Source of the DNA: an uncultured Reyranella sp.
Lineage (GTDB): Bacteria > Pseudomonadota > Alphaproteobacteria > Reyranellales > Reyranellaceae
Direction of reading: 5' to 3'
Assembly: GCA_937915145.1 (NCBI GenBank)
Contig: CALDNT010000256.1
Coordinates: 1 to 54,791 of the forward strand
Length of the DNA stretch: 54,791 nt
The position numbers and the translations under genes are program-made. Under the pieces are notes generated by a model. That model did not search any database. It had not been told where the DNA came from and was given only the letters and a program-made list of their open reading frames with translations. Positions 30,335 through 38,437 of the stretch are shown in pieces. Numbering within the stretch: the stretch's first letter is position 1; each line of letters starts with the position of its first letter.

Positions 30335-31759
30335 TCACCAGACCGGCAGACGGGCGAGCAGGCGGACCAGCCAGCGTGTCCGGGGTCCGAACAGGGTTTC
30401 GGTGTAATAGCTGCCGGCGGCGCGTTTGCTGGCCTCGCCCAGGGTCGGATAGGGTGGCACGAAACTCGCCATCGCCGCGATCTTCAGGCGCCGGGAGATC
30501 GCCAGGCACCAGGGCTGGATGAGGTCGCCGGCGTGGGGACCGACGATGGCGGCGCCGAGAATGCGGCCGCGCGAATCGGTTATGACCTTCACCAGCCCGT
30601 CGGTTTCGCGTTCGGCCTGGGCGCGGTCGTTCTCGGCCAGCTTCCAGCGCAGCACCCGGATCGCCTCGCCATGCGTCTTACGTGCCTCGCTTTCGCTAAC
30701 GCCGACCTGCGCCAGCTCGGGGTCGGTGTAGGTCGCCCACGGCACGATCGACGGATCGAGCCGCGCCGGCGCGCGGAACAACGCGCCGCGGATGAACAGC
30801 GAGGCCTCGTAGCCGGCCATGTGCGTGAACGCATAGAGGCCGTTGCAGTCGCCGATCGCCCAGACGTTCCGGTTGGAGGTCCGCAGCGATCCATCGACCG
30901 AGATCCCTCGCCTGGTATGAAGGACGCCCGCCTTCTCGAGATCGAGACCTTCGATGTTCGGCGCCCGGCCGGCGGCGACCAGCAGGTGCGAGCCTTCCAG
31001 GCGCTCGCCGCCGTCCAACAACACCGCGATCCCCGCCGCCGCGCGTTCGACTCCGGAAATCTTCACGCCGCCGCGCAGAGCGACGCCCTCTTCCCGCAGC
31101 CGGTCGACAACGACCGCCGACAGCTCGGGGTCGTCCTTGGCCAGGAAGTCGAACGCCTCCAGCACCGTGACGCGGGCACCGAGACGGCGGTGCGCCTGCG
31201 CCATTTCGAGGCCGATCGGGCCGCCGCCGATCACGATCAGATGGCCCGGCAGCGTACGGTTGGCGAACACCGTCTCGTTGGTGAAATGGGGAACGTCGGC
31301 GAGACCGGGAATGGGCGGCGTGGTCGGCCGTGAGCCGGTCGCCAGAACGATCCGCCGGCTGCTGACGCAGTGTGGCCCGGCCTGCAACGTGGTGCGACCG
31401 ACGAAACGGGCCTCTTCCTTGAGGACGCGCACGCCCAGCTTCTCGAAGCGCTCGACCGAATCGTTGGGTGCGATGGCTGCAATCACGCCGGCGACATGAT
31501 CCATGACTTTGGCGAAATCCACGTTCGGCTCGACCGGCGCGATGCCGAACGCTGCTCCGCTGCGCTGCGCCTGGGCGGCCTTGGCGGCGGCGATCAGTGC
31601 CTTGGACGGCACGCAGCCGAAATTGAGGCAGTCGCCGCCCATCAGGCCGCGCTCGATCAGGATGACGTCGAGGCCGAGTTGAGCGGCGCCGGCGGCGGCC
31701 ACGAGGCCGGCCGAGCCACCGCCCACGATGCAGACGTCGGGTATGAGCTCGGCGCTCAT
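30335..31759 (-). CDS. FAD-dependent disulfide oxidoreductase, mercuric-reductase-like
   Basis: 474 residues from ATG 31759. Pyridine nucleotide-disulfide oxidoreductase class I: FAD loop Val-Gly-Gly-Gly-Ser-Ala-Gly (12-18), redox pair Cys44-Leu-Asn-Phe-Gly-Cys49, NAD(P) loop Ile-Gly-Gly-Gly-Pro-Ile-Gly-Leu-Glu (about 175-183), Asp in Ala-Ile-Gly-Asp-Cys-Asn. The class-I base His-Pro-Thr is replaced by Pro-Pro-Tyr-Pro-Thr-Leu near the end, so it is not lipoamide dehydrogenase. It begins one base after the TVP38 gene stop, and pairs of TVP38 protein and such reductase are known from other bacteria. Substrate unknown. Confidence 0.87.
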   Translation of the reverse strand: MSAELIPDVCIVGGGSAGLVAAAGAAQLGLDVILIERGLMGGDCLNFGCVPSKALIAAAKAAQAQRSGAAFGIAPVEPNVDFAKVMDHVAGVIAAIAPNDSVERFEKLGVRVLKEEARFVGRTTLQAGPHCVSSRRIVLATGSRPTTPPIPGLADVPHFTNETVFANRTLPGHLIVIGGGPIGLEMAQAHRRLGARVTVLEAFDFLAKDDPELSAVVVDRLREEGVALRGGVKISGVERAAAGIAVLLDGGERLEGSHLLVAAGRAPNIEGLDLEKAGVLHTRRGISVDGSLRTSNRNVWAIGDCNGLYAFTHMAGYEASLFIRGALFRAPARLDPSIVPWATYTDPELAQVGVSESEARKTHGEAIRVLRWKLAENDRAQAERETDGLVKVITDSRGRILGAAIVGPHAGDLIQPWCLAISRRLKIAAMASFVPPYPTLGEASKRAAGSYYTETLFGPRTRWLVRLLARLPVW

Positions 31760-31760
31760 G

Positions 31761-32483
31761 TCAGGGCGCCGTCTTGTTGCCGCGCAGGCGGGTGTAGAGG
31801 ACGGGCAACAAAGACAGCGCCGCCAACCCCAGCAGTGGCAGCAGAATGCGCCATTCGAAGATGACGCTGAAATCGGGCCGTTCGCCGCGCTCGATGAGCA
31901 TGCCGAAACTCGCACCGACACTGGCATAGACGACTGCGCCGGGAATGATGCCGATCAGGGTGGCCAGCGAATAGGGACCAAGCTTCATGCCGAGCAGCGC
32001 CGGCACGATGTTGACTAGCCAGAAAGGAAATACCGGCACCAGCCGGAGGACCAAAAGGTAGTTGAAGCTGTCGCGGCGAAAGCCCTCCTCGAGGCGGGCC
32101 AACGTCGCCCCGGCGCGCGCCTGAAAAATGTCGTGGAACGCCGATCGGGCGGCCAGGAACACGGCCACGGAGCCCAGCGTCGCGCCGATCACCGACAGCA
32201 GCGAGCCCAGCCAGACGCCGAACAGGAAGCCACCCACCGGCGTGATCACCACCGCGATTGGCAACGAGAACGCGACCGCGAGCGCATAGGCCAGCACGAA
32301 GATCACCGCCGCCGCGGCGGCGTGGGCGGCAACCCACGACGTGAGTTCGGCATGGTGACGGCTCAGCATCTCGAAGGAGAAGTACCGATCGAGACCGAAC
32401 AGGAGGAAAAGCGCCAGCCCCAGCAGCAGGATCGCCACGGGAAGCAGCCGGCGCAACAATGGCGGGGTCATATGGCTCTTCAT
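31761..32483 (-). CDS. TVP38/TMEM64 (DedA-superfamily) membrane protein
   Basis: 240 residues with five or six hydrophobic segments. Typical SNARE-assoc/DedA motif parts are Val-Ile-Thr-Pro-Val-Gly-Gly-Phe-Leu-Phe-Gly (about 78-88), Leu-Arg-Leu-Val-Pro-Val-Phe-Pro-Phe (near 146-154) with the conserved Arg, and Gly-Ile-Ile-Pro-Gly-Ala-Val. The family is linked to membrane lipid scrambling or transport. It is followed after one base by the disulfide oxidoreductase and starts 53 bases from the GST gene. ATGs at 32483 and 32471 are both possible starts. Confidence 0.88.
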   Translation of the reverse strand: MKSHMTPPLLRRLLPVAILLLGLALFLLFGLDRYFSFEMLSRHHAELTSWVAAHAAAAAVIFVLAYALAVAFSLPIAVVITPVGGFLFGVWLGSLLSVIGATLGSVAVFLAARSAFHDIFQARAGATLARLEEGFRRDSFNYLLVLRLVPVFPFWLVNIVPALLGMKLGPYSLATLIGIIPGAVVYASVGASFGMLIERGERPDFSVIFEWRILLPLLGLAALSLLPVLYTRLRGNKTAP

Positions 32484-32536
32484 GTCGGGCAGGATCGATA
32501 TTGACGCTCATCGGGCCCGCCACAAAGCAATCTCGC

Positions 32537-33193
32537 TCACACCTGGGTGACCGGCAGGCCCGGCTCTGTCGCCGCAAACGACGACCGAACGTGCAAGGCA
32601 TCCCACCAGCCGGAGAGCTTTGGATAGGTTTTCAGCATCGCAGCGCCTTCAGGTGTGGCGGCGAAGTAGGCGATCATCGCGCCGAGATGAAGGTCGGCGA
32701 GCGAAATGTCAGGGCCGGCCACGAAGGGCTCGAAGCGGCCGAGCGCCTCCAGGGCGGCCAGAACCTTTGCGGCTCCAGCCAAACCGCTTGCCAGTTCGCC
32801 GGCGTCGCATTCGCCGCCGATGTGCTTGCGAAACACGCCGTGGACATACACCTGACGCACGAAAGGCCAATAGGCATAGGAGTCGACGACACTGATGATC
32901 TGGTCCATCCGGGCGAGGGCACGCGCGTCGTCCGGCTGCAACGGCACCCCGGGGAACACGCGGTCGATGTAGCGGGTAATGGCGCCGGTTTCGTAGATGG
33001 CAAAGCCATCATGGACGAGCGTGGGCACGCGGCCGAACGGATGGAGTGCGAGATAGGCTGCAGGAACATCCGGGCTGAAGGGGTTCACTTCGACCCGCTC
33101 GTAGGCCAGTCCTTTTTCTTCGAGGACGAGACGGGCGATCCGGACGTAGACACTGTAACGATAGCCGTGCAGGACAATGGACATGGATGCCAT
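32537..33193 (-). CDS. Glutathione S-transferase family protein
   Basis: 218 residues (or 215 from ATG 33184). Starts Ser-Ile-Val-Leu-His-Gly-Tyr-Arg-Tyr-Ser-Val-Tyr-Val-Arg-Ile-Ala-Arg. The cis-Pro loop Arg-Val-Pro-Thr-Leu and Tyr-Glu-Thr-Gly-Ala-Ile-Thr-Arg-Tyr-Ile are the glutathione contacts; the C-terminal helical domain has the N-cap Gly-Pro-Asp-Ile-Ser-Leu-Ala-Asp-Leu. It is transcribed away from the rpmH promoter. Physiological substrate unknown. Confidence 0.88.
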   Translation of the reverse strand: MASMSIVLHGYRYSVYVRIARLVLEEKGLAYERVEVNPFSPDVPAAYLALHPFGRVPTLVHDGFAIYETGAITRYIDRVFPGVPLQPDDARALARMDQIISVVDSYAYWPFVRQVYVHGVFRKHIGGECDAGELASGLAGAAKVLAALEALGRFEPFVAGPDISLADLHLGAMIAYFAATPEGAAMLKTYPKLSGWWDALHVRSSFAATEPGLPVTQV

Positions 33194-33235
33194 TGTTCAG
33201 GGCTTTAGGGGTTGGCGGCAAGGCTTCGCCAAACG

Positions 33236-33264
33236 TTGACTCTGGAAGGTCAGCCGCTTATTAC
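33236..33264 (+). promoter_or_regulatory. Promoter of the rpmH operon
   Basis: TTGACT (33236-33241), a 17-base spacer and TATTAC (33259-33264) lie 65 bases ahead of the rpmH ATG. The spacing is ideal and -35 is five of six. It is expected to start the rpmH-rnpA-yidD-yidC-yihA transcript at about 33271. Confidence 0.65.
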
Positions 33265-33281
33265 CCTCGCCCACGGAATTC

Positions 33282-33305
33282 GCCCCCGCCGCTCCGCGCG
33301 GGGGC
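33282..33305 (+). other. Hairpin in the rpmH leader
   Basis: GCCCCCGC (33282-33289) pairs with GCGGGGGC (33298-33305), leaving an 8-base loop. It lies within the predicted 58-base leader and ends 24 bases before the ATG. It could stabilise the message or act in autoregulation; no evidence separates these. Confidence 0.4.
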
Positions 33306-33328
33306 CTTGTATTTGAAGGAGTTGCGTG

Positions 33329-33463
33329 ATGAAACGCACCTATCAGCCGAGCAAGCTGGTGCGCAAGCGCCGGCACGGCTTTCGGTCTCGGATGGCAACT
33401 GTTGGCGGCCGCAAGGTTATTGCCAGCCGCCGCAGGTCGGGCCGCAAGCGCCTGTCGGCCTAG
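33329..33463 (+). CDS. rpmH: 50S ribosomal protein L34
   Basis: 44 residues, the standard length, with the diagnostic Met-Lys-Arg-Thr-Tyr-Gln-Pro-Ser start, His-Gly-Phe-Arg-Ser-Arg-Met-Ala-Thr in the middle and Lys-Arg-Leu-Ser-Ala at the end. Highly basic. GAAGGAG lies upstream. First gene of the conserved rpmH-rnpA-yidD-yidC-yihA block. Confidence 0.97.
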   Translation: MKRTYQPSKLVRKRRHGFRSRMATVGGRKVIASRRRSGRKRLSA

Positions 33464-33468
33464 TAGAA

Positions 33469-33834
33469 TTGGCCACGGCACGCCTCGGGCGTTTGCCGGA
33501 TCGCCGCGATTTTTTGCGCGTTCAGGCCGGGCGGCGCTGCGCTATGCCCGGATTCGTTCTCCAGATTGCTCCGGCGCCACCCGTGCCGTCCCAACCGCTG
33601 GTACGGGTAGGCTTCACTGTCAGTCGCAAGGTCGGCAATGCGGTTGCCCGCAACCGCGTCCGCCGCCGGCTGCGGGAAATCGCCCGGATGGTCATTCCGG
33701 GCGAGGCCCGTTCCGATCTCGACTATGTGATGGTCGGACGCCAGGGGGCCCTTACCCGCGATTTCGCCGATCTGCGCCGCGAACTGCAGGAAGCGCTGAA
33801 GCGGCTCAAGGCCCTCTCCGTCGCGACGCCATGA
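33469..33834 (+). CDS. rnpA: Ribonuclease P protein component
   Basis: 121 residues from TTG 33469, five bases after rpmH. The start is inferred: it gives Leu-Gly-Arg-Leu-Pro-Asp-Arg-Arg-Asp-Phe-Leu-Arg-Val, the usual N-terminal pattern, and no ATG or GTG fits. The RNR motif reads Gly-Asn-Ala-Val-Ala-Arg-Asn-Arg-Val-Arg-Arg-Arg-Leu-Arg-Glu, which binds P RNA and matures tRNA 5' ends. Phe-Thr-Val-Ser-Arg-Lys-Val precedes it. Confidence 0.93.
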   Translation: MATARLGRLPDRRDFLRVQAGRRCAMPGFVLQIAPAPPVPSQPLVRVGFTVSRKVGNAVARNRVRRRLREIARMVIPGEARSDLDYVMVGRQGALTRDFADLRRELQEALKRLKALSVATP

Positions 33835-33886
33835 CCTGCAGGGACGGCTTGCGCCGGCCTCGGCAAATCGCCAGTTTCCGGGCCGC

Positions 33887-34147
33887 ATGATGTCTTTGCT
33901 GCTGCGCGGCGCGATCCGCTTCTACCAACTGACGCTCGCCTACTTTTTCGTCGGCGCTTGCCGCTACGAACCGTCGTGCTCGCGCTATGCGGTCGAGGCG
34001 GTGAGTCGTCACGGCGCCTTGAAGGGCGGCTGGCTGGCCGCTCATCGCCTGTGCCGCTGCGGTCCGTGGGGCTCCGGCGGCTACGATCCGGTTCCGCCCG
34101 CTGCCGCCCGCCGGCCGCTGTCCTGCCATCCCGCCGAGCGCATCTGA
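33887..34147 (+). CDS. yidD: Membrane protein insertion efficiency factor
   Basis: 86 residues. The family pattern is complete: Leu-Leu-Arg-Gly-Ala-Ile-Arg-Phe-Tyr-Gln-Leu near the start, then Cys-Arg-Tyr-Glu-Pro-Ser-Cys-Ser-Arg-Tyr-Ala, Gly-Ala-Leu-Lys-Gly-Gly-Trp-Leu and Arg-Cys-Gly-Pro-Trp-Gly-Ser-Gly-Gly-Tyr-Asp-Pro-Val-Pro. A short hydrophobic helix binds the inner membrane; it assists YidC. It lies 52 bases after rnpA and 23 bases before yidC. Confidence 0.95.
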   Translation: MMSLLLRGAIRFYQLTLAYFFVGACRYEPSCSRYAVEAVSRHGALKGGWLAAHRLCRCGPWGSGGYDPVPPAAARRPLSCHPAERI

Positions 34148-34170
34148 CGCGTCACGAGAGTTTGCCTCAA

Positions 34171-36024
34171 ATGGACCAGAAGAATTTCATTGTCGCCATC
34201 GTTCTCTCGGTGCTGATCATCGTGGGATGGCAGGCGGCCTTTCCGCCGGCTAAGCCGACGGTCACGCCGCAGCAGCAGGCCGCCACTCAGTCCAGCGCGC
34301 CCGGCGCGCCGGGCACCCCCGCGGCGCCGACCGGCCAACCTGTTGCCCCCGGTGTGCAGCCAGGCGGCGTGGCCGCGCCCGCGTCTCAGATCCTCAGCCG
34401 CAACGAAGCCCTCGCCCGCACGCCGCGCGTGACCTTCAGCACGCCTGAACTGCTCGGCTCGATCTCGCTCAAGGGCGCGCGTATCGACGACGTCCAGCTC
34501 GTCAAGTATCGCGAGACGATCGACCCCAAGAGTCCGCCGGTGCCGGTGCTGTCGCCGGTCGGCAGCATTCATCCCTATTACGCCGAGTTTGGCTGGTCGG
34601 CTTCCGACCCTGCGGTCAAGGTGCCCGGGCCGGACACGATGTGGACCGCCGACAGGACGATGGTAGCGCCGGGCAAGCCGGTGCGGCTCACCTGGGACAA
34701 CGGCGATGGACTGGTGTTCGCGCTCGATGTCGCGCTCGACGAGTTCTTCATGTTCGACGTCAAGCAAAGCGTCGAGAACAAGTCCGACAAGCCGGTCACG
34801 GTGTTTCCCTGGAGCCTTGTCGTGCGCTACGGCACGCCGCCGGCCGAGGGCATCTATATCCTGCATGAGGGCCCCTACGGCGTCTTCAACGGCAGCCTGA
34901 AGGAGTTCGGCTACTCCGACTTCAAGGACAACAAGCAGCAGAAATTCAGTACCACCGGCGGCTGGGTCGGTATCACCGACAAGTACTGGATGGCGACATT
35001 GGTGCCTGACCAGAAGTCCAAGGTCGACGTGACGATCAAGGGCAGCGGCACGGGCGACGGCGCCAAGTACCAGATCGACTATGTCGGCGGCGGTGAAACG
35101 ATCGCACCGGGCGCCACCGGCCGCACCGAGGCCCGCCTGTTTGCGGGCGCCAAGATCGTGCGCATCATCGATTCCTATACCGAGAAGTACGGGATCGAGA
35201 AGTTCGACCTCACCATCGACTGGGGTTGGTTCTGGTTCTTCACCAAGCCGTTGTTCTGGTTGCTGGAATGGCTGTACGTCCATCTCGGCAATTTCGGCCT
35301 GTCGATTCTTGTGCTGACGGTGATCGTTAAGGCCGTGTTCTTCCCGCTCGCCAACAAGTCCTATGCGGCGATGAGCAAGATGAAGCGGCTCCAGCCGGAG
35401 ATGGAGAAGCTCAAGGAGCGCTATGGCGAGGATCGCCAGCGCATGAACCAGGAGCTGATGCAGCTCTATCGCCGCGAGAAGGTCAACCCGGCCGCAGGTT
35501 GCCTGCCCATCGTCGTCCAGATTCCGGTGTTCTTCGCCCTCTACAAGGTGCTCTACACCACGATCGAAATGCGCCATCAGCCGTTCTACGGTTGGATCAA
35601 GGATCTTGCCGCGCCCGATCCGCTGACCATCCTCACCGGGTTTGGCCTAGTCCAGTGGGATGTCCCGCAGTACCTGCATTTCTTCAACATTGGCCTGTGG
35701 CCCATCATCATGGGCGTGACGATGTTCCTGCAGCAGAAGCTGAACCCGCAGCCGACCGATCCGATACAGGCGCGCGTGTTCCAGTTCCTGCCGATTCTCT
35801 TCACCTTCATGCTGGCGCCGTTCTCGGCTGGCCTCGTGATCTACTGGGCGTGGAGCAACACACTGTCGATCGCGCAGCAGTACACGATCATGCGTCGTCA
35901 CGGCACACCGATCGGCGGCGGCAAGGCCAAGCCTCCGGCCACTCCGGCAGCGGTCCCCGCAGCGACCAACGGCAACAGCAACGGCAACAAGAAGGGCGGC
36001 AAGGGCTCCGGCAAGAAGGGCTGA
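34171..36024 (+). CDS. yidC: Membrane protein insertase YidC
   Basis: 617 residues, usual for the Gram-negative type. One N-terminal membrane helix (about 6-24) is followed by a Pro/Ala/Gln-rich linker, a large periplasmic beta domain (65-370), then the conserved insertase core with five helices. Key segments are Phe-Phe-Pro-Leu-Ala-Asn-Lys-Ser-Tyr and Lys-Met-Lys-Arg-Leu-Gln-Pro-Glu (C1 coiled coil) and Arg-Glu-Lys-Val-Asn-Pro-Ala-Ala-Gly-Cys-Leu-Pro. The tail is Lys/Gly/Asn-rich, suited to ribosome contact. Its TGA shares bases with the yihA start (TGATG). Confidence 0.96.
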   Translation: MDQKNFIVAIVLSVLIIVGWQAAFPPAKPTVTPQQQAATQSSAPGAPGTPAAPTGQPVAPGVQPGGVAAPASQILSRNEALARTPRVTFSTPELLGSISLKGARIDDVQLVKYRETIDPKSPPVPVLSPVGSIHPYYAEFGWSASDPAVKVPGPDTMWTADRTMVAPGKPVRLTWDNGDGLVFALDVALDEFFMFDVKQSVENKSDKPVTVFPWSLVVRYGTPPAEGIYILHEGPYGVFNGSLKEFGYSDFKDNKQQKFSTTGGWVGITDKYWMATLVPDQKSKVDVTIKGSGTGDGAKYQIDYVGGGETIAPGATGRTEARLFAGAKIVRIIDSYTEKYGIEKFDLTIDWGWFWFFTKPLFWLLEWLYVHLGNFGLSILVLTVIVKAVFFPLANKSYAAMSKMKRLQPEMEKLKERYGEDRQRMNQELMQLYRREKVNPAAGCLPIVVQIPVFFALYKVLYTTIEMRHQPFYGWIKDLAAPDPLTILTGFGLVQWDVPQYLHFFNIGLWPIIMGVTMFLQQKLNPQPTDPIQARVFQFLPILFTFMLAPFSAGLVIYWAWSNTLSIAQQYTIMRRHGTPIGGGKAKPPATPAAVPAATNGNSNGNKKGGKGSGKKG

Positions 36025-36659
36025 TGGCAGAGCGCACGCCCGAGGACCTCGAGGCGGCGCGCAAGCTGTTCGCGGGACCTTGCGAGTTCATTTCCGGGGC
36101 GGCCTCGGTCGAATCGCTGCCGCCCGTGGCACTGCCGGAAGTAGCTTTCGCCGGCCGCTCCAATGTCGGCAAATCGAGTTTGGTCAATGCGCTGACCGGC
36201 CGCCGTACGCTTGCCCGCGTTTCGGCCCGGCCGGGCCACACGCGACAGATCAATTTCTTCGATCTCGTCAACCGTCTTTACCTTGTCGACTTGCCCGGCT
36301 ACGGCTTTGCCCAGGTCTCCAAGTCCATGAAGGAGACCTGGCAGGATCTCGCGTCGGCGTATCTGCGCGGCCGCCCGACCCTGAAGCGTGTCTGCCTGCT
36401 GATCGATTCGAGGCACGGCGTGAAGGACAGCGACCACGAGACCATGAAGAATCTCGACCGCGCCGCAGTGTCCTACCAGCTCATCCTGACCAAGACGGAC
36501 CAACTCCGGCAGGCCGAGATCCCGCGGGCCATCGTCGCCGCCGAGGCCGCCGCGCGCCAACACGGTGCCGCGCATCCCGAAGTCTTGCCGACCAGCAGCG
36601 AGACCAAGTTCGGCATTCCCGAACTCAGGGCGGAGATCGCCGCCGTTGCCGCGGGCTGA
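36024..36659 (+). CDS. yihA: Ribosome biogenesis GTPase YihA/EngB
   Basis: 211 residues. P loop Gly-Arg-Ser-Asn-Val-Gly-Lys-Ser (44-51), switch I Arg-Pro-Gly-His-Thr-Arg-Gln, G3 Asp-Leu-Pro-Gly-Tyr-Gly-Phe-Ala (the EngB Tyr-Gly form), and G4 Thr-Lys-Thr-Asp (about 152-155). It assists 50S subunit assembly. Translationally coupled to yidC. Its last 35 bases overlap the convergent soxR end. Confidence 0.95.
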   Translation: MAERTPEDLEAARKLFAGPCEFISGAASVESLPPVALPEVAFAGRSNVGKSSLVNALTGRRTLARVSARPGHTRQINFFDLVNRLYLVDLPGYGFAQVSKSMKETWQDLASAYLRGRPTLKRVCLLIDSRHGVKDSDHETMKNLDRAAVSYQLILTKTDQLRQAEIPRAIVAAEAAARQHGAAHPEVLPTSSETKFGIPELRAEIAAVAAG

Positions 36660-37146
36660 CACGCGGGTCTGCCGATGGGCGCCGGTCATCGTCGAAGTCC
36701 TGCGGCCGGTCGCCCAGCAGGAAGCGCGGCCCGGCGCCGGCCCTGGCGGCCCGGTCATCCCGGTTGTAGAGGGCGCACCGATCGAGCGACAGGCAGCCGC
36801 AACCGATGCAGCCATCCAGCAGGTCGCGGGTCTTCTCCAGCATCTCGATCTTCGCCTGAAGGGCCGTCCTTATCTGCCTGCTGATGGCCTGCCAATCGCG
36901 TCGCGTCGGCGGCCGTCCTTGCGGCAGCGTGGCAAGCGCGGTCTCGATTTCCGTGAGCTTCAGCCCCAGTTGCTGGGCAATCAGCGCGAAGGAAAGGCGC
37001 CGGATATCCGCGCGCATGAAGCGCCGCTGATTGCCGCGGGTGCGGATGGCCTGTACCAGGCCCCGCGCCTCGTAGAAACGGATCGCCGAAACGGATATCC
37101 CGGTCCGGCGGGAGAGCTCACCAATCGACAACAGTGACGCCGGCAT
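36625..37146 (-). CDS. soxR: Redox-sensitive MerR-family regulator SoxR
   Basis: 173 residues from ATG 37146. Winged helix at 1-70 (Ser-Ile-Gly-Glu-Leu-Ser-Arg-Arg-Thr-Gly-Ile-Ser-Val-Ser-Ala-Ile-Arg-Phe-Tyr-Glu), then a dimerisation helix and the [2Fe-2S] ligands Cys113-x2-Cys116-x-Cys118-x5-Cys124, the SoxR pattern. It activates when redox-cycling compounds oxidise the cluster. The C-terminal ~45 residues, which overlap yihA, are longer than in most SoxR. It is divergent from a VOC gene, with a SoxR box between them. Confidence 0.93.
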   Translation of the reverse strand: MPASLLSIGELSRRTGISVSAIRFYEARGLVQAIRTRGNQRRFMRADIRRLSFALIAQQLGLKLTEIETALATLPQGRPPTRRDWQAISRQIRTALQAKIEMLEKTRDLLDGCIGCGCLSLDRCALYNRDDRAARAGAGPRFLLGDRPQDFDDDRRPSADPRVSPRQRRRSPP

Positions 37147-37167
37147 CAAACGATCTCCACGACAAGC

Positions 37168-37198
37168 TTGACCTCTAGTTAACTTGAGGTCGTAGCGT
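37168..37198 (+). promoter_or_regulatory. SoxR-controlled promoter with SoxR box
   Basis: CCTCTAGTTAACTTGAGG (37172-37189) matches the 18-base SoxR box with one mismatch (T37176), and pairing extends to a 22-base near-palindrome (37170-37191). It lies between TTGACC (37168-37173) and TAGCGT (37193-37198), a 19-base spacer of the kind MerR-type activators correct by DNA distortion. The promoter faces the VOC gene at 37244; soxR is on the other side. Confidence 0.85.
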
Positions 37199-37243
37199 CG
37201 GCAAGCAAGTGCAATCCTGCACTTTCCATGGGAGCAAATCGCG

Positions 37244-37633
37244 ATGTCGAAGCCGCGCATAGAGCATGTGAATGTCACCGTTACGGACCCGGAGCGCACG
37301 GCCAACCTGGTGATGGGTCTGTTCGATTGGCATGTACGTTGGCGCGGTCCGGCGCGGGACGGCGGCCACACGATCCATGTCGGATCCGACGAACACTACG
37401 TTGCGCTCTACACCGGCCGCGGTGCCAGCTACACGCAGGACAATTTCACCAAGGGCCGGCCCCTCAACCATATCGGCGTGGAAGTCGACGATCTCGATGC
37501 CGTCGAAGCTCGCGTCGTGGCGGCTGGCCTCAAGCCGTTTGGCCATGACGACTATGATCCCGGGCGCCGGTTCTATTTCCTCGATCCCGACGGAATCGAG
37601 TACGAGGTCGTCAGCTACCGCCGGGATCACTGA
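37244..37633 (+). CDS. VOC-superfamily (glyoxalase/dioxygenase fold) protein, SoxR target
   Basis: 129 residues. Pattern of a single vicinal-oxygen-chelate module pair: His8-Val-Asn-Val-Thr-Val near the start, Leu-Asn-His-Ile-Gly-Val-Glu-Val-Asp-Asp in the middle (second His), and Arg-Phe-Tyr-Phe-Leu-Asp-Pro-Asp-Gly-Ile-Glu-Tyr-Glu-Val-Val near the end (Glu ligand). Metal-binding lyase, dioxygenase or resistance protein are all possible. The SoxR box upstream suggests a part in defence against redox-active compounds or their products. Confidence 0.87.
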   Translation: MSKPRIEHVNVTVTDPERTANLVMGLFDWHVRWRGPARDGGHTIHVGSDEHYVALYTGRGASYTQDNFTKGRPLNHIGVEVDDLDAVEARVVAAGLKPFGHDDYDPGRRFYFLDPDGIEYEVVSYRRDH

Positions 37634-37646
37634 GATCGGGAAAGGG

Positions 37647-38318
37647 CTACGCGGCGTCGTGGAAGATGATGCCCAGCGTGAAGCGCTCGCCGTCGCGCAG
37701 GCTTGAAACGCCATGGCGCATCGCGGTGCGGTGGAAGCCGCGCGTTCCCGTCACCGGCCGCTCGTTGACGGCGAAGACCACAGCATCGCCTTGCTTCAGC
37801 GGGACCACCTCGCCACGCGACTGCATGCGGGGTCGCTGCTCGACCAGCATGAACTCGCCGCCGCTGAAGTCCCGGGCAGGGTTGCTCAGGAGAATGGTCG
37901 CCTGCAGCGGAAATACCAGATCACCATAAAGATCCCGGTGCAGGCAGTTGTAGTCACCGGGGCCGTAGCGCAGCAGCAGCGGCGTCGGGCGCTTCTGGCC
38001 GCCGGCATGGCACTCGCGCAGCCAGGCCTTCAGGGTCGGCGGAAAGTGCTTGTCCCGGCCCAGTTGCCCGTTCCAGCGGTTGGCGATCTCGGCCAGTGGC
38101 GGGTACAGGGTCTGGCGCAACCGCTCGACCGGTTCGGGCAGCGGATAGGTGAAATACTGGTACTCGCCGCGGCCGTAGCCATGCCGCTGCATGACCACGT
38201 GGCTGCGGAAGTTGGCTTTGTCGGGCCACATCGCGGCCAGAGACTGGCATTCGCCAAGCCTGATCAGACCGGGAATTACGGCAAAACCGCGGAGGGCGAG
38301 AGACTCTGAATCGATCAT
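37647..38318 (-). CDS. 2-oxoglutarate/Fe(II) oxygenase, prolyl-hydroxylase-like
   Basis: 223 residues. Iron ligands His127-x-Asp129 (Leu-His-Arg-Asp-Leu-Tyr-Gly-Asp) and a distal His near 202 followed by Arg at about 212 for 2-oxoglutarate. The surrounding Tyr-Gly-Pro-Gly-Asp-Tyr-Asn-Cys-Leu and Ser-Gly-Gly-Glu-Phe-Met-Leu-Val-Glu fit the prolyl-4-hydroxylase-like subset (2OG-FeII_Oxy). Target unknown. It stands alone, convergent with the VOC gene. Confidence 0.84.
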   Translation of the reverse strand: MIDSESLALRGFAVIPGLIRLGECQSLAAMWPDKANFRSHVVMQRHGYGRGEYQYFTYPLPEPVERLRQTLYPPLAEIANRWNGQLGRDKHFPPTLKAWLRECHAGGQKRPTPLLLRYGPGDYNCLHRDLYGDLVFPLQATILLSNPARDFSGGEFMLVEQRPRMQSRGEVVPLKQGDAVVFAVNERPVTGTRGFHRTAMRHGVSSLRDGERFTLGIIFHDAA

Positions 38319-38390
38319 CCGGACATACTGCCGCGTCGAAGGACGCTCTTCTATCCGGCACGCGACTGATATATTGCCTTTCTGACCTTG

Positions 38391-38418
38391 GCCCTCTCCC
38401 GGCGTGGAGAGGGCTTTT
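38391..38418 (+). terminator. Intrinsic terminator-like hairpin in the argB leader
   Basis: GCCCTCTCC (38391-38399) pairs fully with GGAGAGGGC (38406-38414), 6-base loop, followed by TTTT (38415-38418). It lies 19 bases before the chosen argB start and no gene on this strand ends upstream, which suggests attenuation of argB rather than simple termination. Confidence 0.65.
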
Positions 38419-38437
38419 CATGATCGGGGCACAGCAC

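Noticed and set aside
34081-35577. 498-codon minus-strand frame over yidC
   Set aside because: It is antisense to a well-supported gene, rich in Arg/His/Gly from GC codon bias, and shows no domain.
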